64,000 nt of DNA from Kalmusia sp. IMI 367209 (taxonomy: Eukaryota; Ascomycota; Dothideomycetes; Pleosporales; Didymosphaeriaceae), in NCBI GenBank assembly GCA_027946365.1, contig JAPEUQ010000006.1, positions 1,054,001-1,118,000 of the forward strand, read 5' to 3'. The notes under the pieces were generated by a model. The model was not told the origin of the DNA and did not search any database. It saw only the letters and a list, made by a program, of their open reading frames with translations. Every line of letters begins with the position of its first letter. The first letter of the stretch is position 1. Shown here in pieces: positions 56,902-64,000 of this stretch. A program made the translations under genes and the position numbers.

Positions 56902-57703
56902 GATGCTGCCGCTGAAAAGTAAGATCAGTGGGCTTTCCGCAATTTGGTGATAAGAGAAAGTGCCAAGGAAGCTCAGGTCACAGTGGTTGTTCGGTGAATT
57001 GATAGGTGTTACAATAAAGTAGAGGGGGGAAGGAGAGTTTTGAAGATGAAGTGTTAGAACGACTGTAGAGGCTGTTTAAATCGTGAGCCGACACGTAACC
57101 ACTAGCGGCGACGACAAGGTGAGTGAAAGTCAAATTGAAAGCTATCACCTAACGTGTGCTATTCATGTGATAGATTGAGACAAAATATTGCGCCCAGATG
57201 TCGCTTTGAGCAGCTGACAGGATAGGAAGATGAGAGAAGGCGAATGCATACGGTGAAATTTGACTCAAGCTGGCATGCTCTACGGCGGATCCAACGGCCG
57301 TCAACTGAAGCTTTGGTGATACCACGCCACCACCAAAGCCTGAGAGACTGCTCAATCTATGTCTATGCATATTGGTCCTAGATGTTGGATGCTAATTATT
57401 GTGTAACCGGCTCGTCGTAAACGTAGGAGCGTGAAGCGTGGACGCCGATACTTGGAGCCAATGAGAGGCGCATGAAAGCATCGACGAATTTTCTCTAGTG
57501 TAACGTGTCGATCGCCATGATGCAAATTGGTGGACTGAACTCGCAGCAATGCTGCAAGTATGTATACAAATGACGAGCAAGATGTGTAGAAGACTTTGTC
57601 CGTGTACGCGCCATTCGAAGTACCCTGCTATCTCGATCCATATAGTATTGGAATAGGAGCTCAATATATATTTTTGTATCCTATGATATGGATCGCGGAT
57701 TCA
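56902..57703. other. Intergenic region upstream of the giant gene
   Basis: Promoter side of the giant gene. Short minus-strand frames between 57149 and 57664 have no domain character. Confidence 0.45.
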
Positions 57704-58377
57704 CTAATTATCTCGTAAGAACAAAAAGGGAATAAGTAAAAAGTGTGAACCATGTTCATCTTCTAACGCGGCTTGCTGAGATACTATCACCACCTTCTGT
57801 AGACGCTCCGCAATAGAACCAACCTTGTTAAGTAAGCTATTTCTACACAATTCATATATGAATCCATTGTGGAGCGCCTCATCTATGTGATACGCTATCC
57901 TCACAATTAGAGTACTGGAAGGAATGAGAGTACACCTGCAGTCGGGCGGCATTCCGTCGGGCACCTTAGGGCTCAAGATGAATGACTCTTTGATCAGAGT
58001 AGCGCATGTCTCAAGTGCTTGGTCGAGAAAGCCGTAGGCTAGTGTGCACTCACTTTAATCATAACAGCAGTTATCGAGCAAAATACAGCGGCAATGGGGG
58101 CCGGCTTGCATAACAGAAAGGCTAGGAGTGAATTGCTTAGAGAATCTTTGATGTGAACAATAAGGGGCAGGTGTTCGCCAATGCTCGTGATTGATTGATC
58201 GCATGGTTCGATTCTACTTGCATAGATTTTAGCGTAAATCAACAATTCTTGGAATCGTAGCAGACTATCCGTGTCAAATTGCACATGTGAATTGTGACCG
58301 CCTATCAACCCGATCACAAGAAAAAATTGGGACGTGTTGTATATCCTGGGCAATTTGAGTCTACAATGAGTTCCCAA
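57704..58377 (-). pseudogene. Unresolved coding-like region, possibly a decayed gene
   Basis: Two adjacent minus-strand open stretches read like protein. 58377-58039 includes FQELLIYAKIYASRIE, EHLPLIVHIKDSLSNSL and PIAAVFCSITAVMIK. A second, in another frame from about 58033 to 57704, includes FLDQALETCATLIKES, RIAYHIDEALHNGFIYEL and IAERLQKVVIVSQQ. Between them lie a GTGAGT and a CACACTAG only 15 bases apart, too close for a normal intron, and I found no donor giving the correct phase. The style faintly recalls N-terminal helical regions of fungal STAND/NLR proteins, but this is a guess. It could be a frameshifted relic or part of a gene I failed to assemble. Confidence 0.3.
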
Positions 58378-58534
58378 ACTTTTGCTCTAGAACCGTGCGT
58401 GTGTAGTCTCCTTCGAGAAGGGAACCTCCGTGATGTTGAAATATTCACAAGCTTAATTTCTTACCCACGAAATGACAGAGTATCTTTGAGACTATCGCCA
58501 CCTTGTAAGGTTGCTCTTTGCCATCGAGGGTCCG

Positions 58535-59261
58535 TCAGTCATCGTCATCGGACGAAGCATACCCCAGGCCTAGAGAAACGGGATTGGCCAATTTGGATGG
58601 AGGCGACGCGGATGATGGCTTCGTTGGATCAGACTTCGAAGCAGGTGCTACGGTCGAGCCAATACTATTCGCATGCGCAGCCTCCTCTTTCTTCTCTCCT
58701 TTGTCTTTGTCGTCCGCCGCCGAGCTTCCCTTTTTCAATTTCACTCCCTTGAGCAACTCCGGTCCCTTCTTCCTCTTCCTCGGATGACTGACCCAATGTG
58801 CCTCTTCCCCCTTCCCGCCCTCCGGCGTCTCGTCTTCTAATGCGTTCCTCTCCGCCTCCTCCTGCCGTCTGCGAAAACCGTCCAGCTGCTCAAGCGTCTC
58901 CTTCCTCACATCGGCCTCCTTCTTGCGTGAAGCATCCAGCACCGAATCGAGGAACTCGGCTTCATCGTCATCGAGCGCGCGGTATTGGTTCTTTAGTCTT
59001 GAGGCTTCTTCGAACGCTTCTTGCTTAGCGGCTTAGACGGTCAACCTAACATGTCAATTAAGCCCATCGCGACTCGATAGGCACGGGGGTATCACCCTTG
59101 TTCGCCTGGAGGACCTCGTAGAGCGATTTGCCGTCATGCTGCTTGTCCCTGTCTTCCTTTTCGCGTCGCTTCTGCTCAAGCTCTGCTTGCGCCGCCCGCC
59201 ACTCGTCGTCCCGCTCGGTAGGCTCCTCGATGGTACCACCGGAGACGAAACCGCTGGACAT
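58535..59261 (-). CDS. NIP30/FAM192A N-terminal domain protein
   Basis: Homologue of human FAM192A/PSME3IP1 (NIP30), a nuclear protein that binds the PA28-gamma proteasome activator; whether that role holds in fungi is unknown. Exons 59261-59096 and 59031-58535 (64-bp intron) give 220 residues. The NIP30 signature crosses the junction: SLYEVLQANKAAKQEAFEE followed by LKNQYRALDDDEAEFLDSV. The first ~30 residues have SGFVSGGTIEEPTERDDEW, also typical. The C-terminal half is Lys/Ser/Pro-rich with a basic patch (HPRKRKKG) as a likely nuclear signal, and ends in an acidic ASSDDDD, which resembles the family's phosphorylated acidic tail. It is divergent from the aldo-keto reductase gene. Confidence 0.9.
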
Positions 59262-59673
59262 GATTGCTGATTCAGCCGCCCCTCAGTGCCGAGGTGTAGA
59301 GGTGGATAACTTTCACAGGTTGAGGCTGGAAGCGGGATAATCTTCGGAGGATGTGGCGGGCGGGGTACTTGATGCGGCTAGATGCGCCCAGCCACTGCGG
59401 CCAAATACCACGCTGATTCGTGGAAGGCGGGACATATCTGTTTTTCCGGTGGTTGTAACTGTGGTGCTAGGGCCGTGTAGTGGGGCAAATACCGGAATAC
59501 TTCTGATCTATGATGAAATGGGACGACCTATGTCACTATGTTTGGTGGGATGGCTTGACAGTGACGGAGGGGTTTAAAGGTCTTGAGCCCCTCCTCTAAT
59601 TCCACTTCTTTCTGCCCTCTCTCGTCCCATTTTCTCTGTTTGATACCCAATCTTACACAGTTTTTGACATTGA
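59262..59673. other. Divergent promoter of NIP30-type and aldo-keto reductase genes
   Basis: 412 bp between divergent start codons. A CT-rich tract (about 59585-59640) precedes the reductase start. No other gene seen. Confidence 0.5.
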
Positions 59674-60652
59674 ATGCTCCGCACGCTTTCCAGAATGGCA
59701 CCCAAGACATGGACTAAAGAGACTTTCACGCTCAACACGGGCGCAAAAATTCCCGCTGTTGGTCTCGGAACGTGGCAATCGAAGCCAAATGAAGTACGAG
59801 AGGCTGTCAAGGCGGCGCTCCAAGCCGGCTACAGGCATATCGACACTGCGCTTGCATATGGTAATGAACACGAAGTTGGACAGGGAATTAAGGACTCCGG
59901 CGTCCCACGTGAGGAGATTTGGATTACAACTAAGCTCGACAACCCATGGCACAAGCGAGTTGAAGAGGGCATTGAGAGCTCGTTGAAGAGTTTGGGCGTC
60001 GACTATGTTGACCTCTATCTCATGGTACGTTCGTACACAGGAATAGTCCTCACGAAGAGATTCATTTCAATTGACACGATCGTAGCATTGGCCCTCATCT
60101 ACCGATCCCACCGACTTGAAGAAGCACTATCCAGACTGGGACTTCCTTGATACCTGGAGAGAGCTGCAGAAGCTGCCTGCGTCCGGTCGCGTCCGCAACA
60201 TCGGCGTTTCCAACTTCGCCATCAAGAACCTCGAGAAGCTTTTCGCGTCTCCAGACTTCAAGATCACACCTGCCGTTAATCAGATTGAGCTACACCCCAA
60301 CCAACCCTCCCCCAAGCTCATTAACTACTGCAAGGAGAAAGGAATTCACTGCACGGCATACTCTTGCCTCGGCTCCACCGATTCCCCGCTGTACCAGAAC
60401 GAAAAGTTGAAGCAGATTGCGGAGAAGAAGGGCAAGACAGTACAGCAAGTGTTGCTTGTGTGGGGTCTGCAACGAGGCACGAGTGTTATCCCGAAGAGCG
60501 TAACCGCGTCGAGGATTCAGGCTAACTTTGAGCTGGATGGCTGGGAGCTTGATGAGGAGGAGCAGAAGACTATCAGCTCGCTGCCAGAAAGGTTCAAGGT
60601 CTGCGGTGATGCATGGTTGCCGATCAAGGTCTTCTTCGGTGACGATGAGTAA
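59674..60652 (+). CDS. Aldo-keto reductase
   Basis: Cytosolic NADPH-dependent reductase of aldehydes or keto sugars. Exons 59674-60024 and 60086-60652 (61-bp intron, phase 0) give 305 residues; a second ATG at 59695 (MAPKTW) would give 298. The catalytic tetrad is complete: Asp57, Tyr62 ([11 protein letters not shown]), Lys87 (TTKLDN) and His118 (LMHWP, across the junction). Cofactor-site motifs are [25 protein letters not shown] and [16 protein letters not shown]; the Lys-Ser-x5-Arg pattern suggests NADPH. It resembles glycerol dehydrogenase/xylose reductase-type AKRs, but the substrate cannot be fixed. Confidence 0.95.
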
Positions 60653-61429
60653 ACATCGATTCACTCTGTTGATTTATCGGGATGGTAGGGTAGAGGAGCC
60701 GATAGAAGCATACCGCTACAATTTAATCAAAAAGAATAGAATTACATGCTCATATATCCAGTAATGAGACCGTAACAATTCATGAGATACGCCGACGAAG
60801 GTTGACAATGTTCAAACATGTGATCAGCAAAGTTCGTCTTCTCTCCATAGGAATTCTAATTCGCATTATTTGTCCTATCTTATGCGCGTATTCTTCCGCC
60901 GCAATCCTCTGGGAGCCGCAACTTCTCGATGGCGATCCTCCACGTGCGTCAGAGCCTGTATACCATCTTTTATCGCTAGGAATGAGGGCTTGGGCTAAAA
61001 CATCCCGAGTTTGAGACCAGACAGCGCATACTCGAAGATCCTTCAGGTCGAAGAGTAAGGAAGCTTACAGTACGGAGCTTAATCCAATCAGAGGTCATAT
61101 CAAGACCACTGCTCCGGCTTTTTGAGATCAAGCTCTTCGTATTTTGAGGCTTTGACATCGCAGTTGGGACCTGCATATCCACAGTAACATAAGCAGGATT
61201 AATAGATTGGTTTTCTGCCTTTATGCAGCACTCGGCAATACCAGCCAGTCAGCCTGAACCGGAGTCTCTGCGGTATTCTTCGATATCATAGCACAGTCAG
61301 TTCATGCAGATACATGTATAAGAGGAGTCAGCCTGTCCGATTGTCAGAATATAAACAGATGAAAATGCACCTCCACTTTGCATCTTACACCAAATCTTAC
61401 TTGAGCAGCCCGACCCTATACTCGCCACG
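60653..61429. other. Intergenic region
   Basis: 3' flank of the reductase and promoter of the small secreted protein. Fairly AT-rich; no gene seen. Confidence 0.5.
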
Positions 61430-61866
61430 ATGAAGGTGTTCACCTCCATTGCCGCCGTATTTTGCTCGCTGGCCGCCTCCATCAACGCAACCCAAGTCGA
61501 ACCCTACTCCGACAGAGAGTGCAACCTGTTCCTTGGCACCCTCGACCTACCATCGGAGGCAGGCTACACAACGCTCCCTAACGAATCTTGTTTCTTCAGT
61601 TTCAAGGTGCTAGGCGAGATGCCTTCAGACTGCGTCATTGAGCTCTATTCCGACGAGTATTGAAACTCGTTGCAGACGATTCTCGATTGGGGTGTTGACA
61701 ATGGCGGTAGTTTTCTTTGGTTCTGTTTGCGAGGTAGGGTCCTTTGAATGATGGGTGTGTACTGACTCGTGCGCGCTCAGAAACCTGCCAACAAGCGAAT
61801 AATATAGTGGTCGCTTATGATGCCTTATGTGAACTGGGCAACGGCAAGCGCAGGAATGGGACTTGA
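61430..61866 (+). CDS. Small secreted cysteine-containing protein, gene structure uncertain
   Basis: Begins with a clear signal peptide (MKVFTSIAAVFCSLAASINA, cut near residue 20). The simplest frame stops at TGA 61661-61663, giving 77 residues with three Cys after the signal, an unpaired number. Downstream the same frame stays coding-like to 61706, where a GT..AG intron (61707-61780, CTGAC branch point) leads in phase to an exon ending at TGA 61864-61866 with two more Cys. Two explanations fit. One is a further in-frame 69-bp intron (61607-61675, weak GTGCTA donor) that removes the stop and gives 97 residues with four Cys. The other is a nonsense mutation in a decaying gene. No family recognised. 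Size and features fit a candidate fungal effector, but no role is shown. Confidence 0.55.
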
Positions 61867-63568
61867 ATTTTGGTAAAGGAGTGGTTGTCAGATGATCTAT
61901 GGCTTATTAACCTCTCGGTGAAGGCAGATAAACCCTATCTTTGAATGCATCTGGATTGAGCTTACAAGTATATACCAAAATGCCCCTTTATTACGAATGC
62001 TAGCATCCATGGCCTTCTTTAACTCGGCTCCATCGCCATAAGTGATATACACATCACGTCTTCCACCCACTCCTCTTGTTTCCCTCGAATTCTACCCTGG
62101 CCTCTCGGTGCTTCGCTCTCTTGCCTATTTAACCACCGCTTTGATCTAGAGACTGTAAAATTTACGATTTCTCTGCATGTAGCATCTTCGTTACGAGTTT
62201 CCCGGGTACGAGAAGTATTGGATATGGTGGGGCGCCGCTGCTGACTTCGACGAGGTCGAAAGCAGGTCGTAGTGCAGCCTCAACTCGAAGTTGGCCGAAG
62301 AGTAGGACGCCCGCAAGATGAGAGATCGAGTGAGTAACTGACAATTTAAAATTAATGATTAAAGTGCGAAGTCGTGAGACTACAGCTGTTGGCAGCTGAC
62401 TGTAGCAGTCCAGAAGCCGGAAGGAGCCATTGCTAGAGCTAAGCTTTGATAAACTAGCCTTCTCCCAACTCAGCTGAGGAGTAATCCGTAAGCGATCCAT
62501 TCATATTCTGCGCTTGTCTCATTAGCATTCACAAAAATGACGCGAGCTTGATATCACGCATGAAAGGTAAACGCCCTTCATGCGGACCGTAGTGAAATAA
62601 CAGACAAGCTCAAGCTCTCCTCATAGATGCTCGAATGTCTAGTGAACCGATCTGTGTAAAGCACTTACTCTATGGTAGAACAAGTATTGACGTGGAGCGT
62701 GATTGAAACATGGGGCTGGTTGAAACGCTCACTGAAATGAAAACCCCCACCAACGCACCGCGTCAAACGTGTATACACTGATTTCTCGGACCACCACCAA
62801 GCAGTTCCTCATCACCGGTGCAGAAAATTCTACCAAGATCCCACTCAAAAAGCTTATCCAAAAACCCCGAGATCGCCCAGATTATCGACTGATTGGAATC
62901 TCACCGGGATAATCTCCTGGGAGCAGGCGACCCCCTCGTATTCGTTGTTCTAAACAAGGCCTTTTGATTACAAGGCGCTTCGCTGCAGATTCGACATATA
63001 TTGGGAGAGTTTAAGAATCAATCGCTTGCATAAGCGACGATTACTTCCATGCCCTGGGATACTCCGGATAGTACTCTTCGCTCCAGACCTGTCGCCCCCT
63101 CTATACAATCAGCAACCTCGCTCTCATGAGTTCGTTCGCTGCAAAGCATCAGCAGAGCTGACTGCGGAGTTACTCCTCGTTTAAACGCCATACACATTTA
63201 CCCGGTGCAAGCCAGCCACCAGAGCATGAACACCTCCACCCAGTACCCCGGAACCCCCAACTCCTCACCAATAAACTCGTCGCGTTTACGGCCTTCGCCG
63301 AGCTGGAGACATGGTGCCGACGTCTCGGCACATGTTCAAGGTAGACTGGGGTTGGGATGTATACTCGCTGCGCGCCAGCATTGGCTGAAAAATACCTGTA
63401 GGCGAAACTGCATGTCTTTCCAATATTGAGCGCTTGGCCTATGTAAGGAACAGCTTCGATGCAGATGGAGTGTTGACAGGGTAGAGGGCGCGGGCGTTAA
63501 ATAGAGCGATGCTGGCGATCTTGTGGGAAAGGTAGCGGCGAGCTTCTTTGCCCGGACTTCGTGGCAAG
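61867..63568. other. Intergenic region
   Basis: No supportable gene. A minus-strand frame at 62500-62162 and a plus-strand one at 63205-63429 lack domain or splice support. Confidence 0.45.
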
Positions 63569-64000
63569 ATGATTCTTACTTCTCTCTTCGTTGCGTTTCT
63601 TGCTGCGGTTGATTGCGCCGTCGGGGCGAAGTGGAAGGGTGAGGTTAAGAGGCTGAATGGTACGACTTACCAATGCAAATGCTACTCGGACAATTCCTGT
63701 TGGCCGACTACGGCAGACTGGTCGACCTTGAACAAGACTGTTGGGGGCGCTTTGCAGGTTGCGATACCTCCCGGTGCAGTTTGTCATAACAAGTTTGAGA
63801 ACATATCGGCCAGTGTGTTCAATCAGGCGGCATGTGCCGAGGTGCAAGCAAATTGGGTTAATGAGCAATGGCTGTAAGTGAACAAACTCTGAGGGTACAG
63901 GGTGGAGCTGAATCTGCTAGTACCGACCATCCTATTGCGAACCTATGGCCGCTGTATACCAATAATACCTGTCTGCCAACCGCTGACGCTAGCACTCCGT
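63569..64000 (+). CDS. Secreted FAD-linked oxidoreductase (berberine-bridge type), 3' end outside window
   Basis: N-terminal part of a flavoprotein oxidase of the BBE-like/FAD_binding_4 family, which oxidises sugars or secondary metabolites. A signal peptide is obvious (MILTSLFVAFLAAVDCAVGA). The mature start carries the family pattern CKCYSDNSCWPTTADWSTLN, then a P-PGAVCHN turn and FNQAACAEVQANW. Exon 63569-63873 joins to 63921 onward across a 47-bp intron (GTAAGT donor, CTAG acceptor at 63920), giving TDHPIANLWPLYTNNTCLP, again typical. A nearer CAG acceptor (63900) gives the wrong frame. The FAD-binding core and the rest of the gene lie beyond position 64000. The ATG at 63569 is chosen over 63548 because it begins the signal peptide. 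Confidence 0.85.

Noticed and set aside
62162..62500. 112-codon minus-strand frame between the two secreted-protein genes
   Set aside because: No signal peptide, domain or codon bias like neighbouring genes.

Overview
The window looks like nuclear DNA of a filamentous ascomycete. Genes are split by many short introns (mostly 45-100 bp, GT..AG, with CTAAC/CTGAC-type branch points). The set includes a fungal Pex20 peroxin, a Zn2Cys6 regulator, a seven-exon beta-tubulin and a giant DUF6606/DUF3638/DUF3645 protein. Gene style suggests Dothideomycetes, perhaps Pleosporales; that placement is inference. There is no plasmid, phage, CRISPR or intact transposon signal, and I recognised no tRNA or rRNA gene. 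I support 24 protein-coding loci, most assembled by joining exons across phase-consistent introns.

Layout. 1-2.4 kb: no gene. 2.4-7 kb: a short Zn2Cys6 regulator (+), a TLC-domain membrane protein (-) and a CUS2/Tat-SF1 splicing factor (+). 7.8-12 kb: PEX20 (-) and a coiled-coil protein (-). 14-20.3 kb: prefoldin subunit 1 (-) and alkaline ceramidase (+) as a divergent pair, then beta-tubulin (+) facing an OPI3-type phospholipid methyltransferase (-). 20.6-34 kb: neutral amino-acid transporter (-), SCY1-like pseudokinase (-) divergent from a mitochondrial branched-chain aminotransferase (+), a mitochondrial HMG-box protein (+) and a CLC chloride channel/transporter (-). 34.7-37 kb: a beta-propeller-like single-pass membrane protein (-). 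37-41.4 kb: a 4.4 kb stretch without a recognisable gene. 41.4-44.3 kb: CHORD-CS co-chaperone (-), glutaredoxin-like protein (+) and HpcH/HpaI aldolase (+). 44.5-57 kb: an uncharacterised HExxH protein (-), then a 3127-residue DUF3638 protein (-). 57.7-59.3 kb: an unresolved, possibly decayed gene (-) and a NIP30/FAM192A-type protein (-). 59.6-64 kb: aldo-keto reductase (+), a small secreted cysteine-containing protein of uncertain structure (+), and the 5' part of a secreted berberine-bridge-type FAD oxidoreductase cut by the window edge (+).

Most loci are housekeeping genes (lipid metabolism, peroxisome import, cytoskeleton folding, mitochondria) with no shared pathway. The accessory-looking part is 44.5-64 kb. 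Its most notable item is the giant protein: the region usually called DUF3638/DUF3645 carries, in the correct order, motifs resembling I, II, III, V and VI of SecA-type SF2 ATPases, so it may be an undescribed translocase or helicase-like motor.
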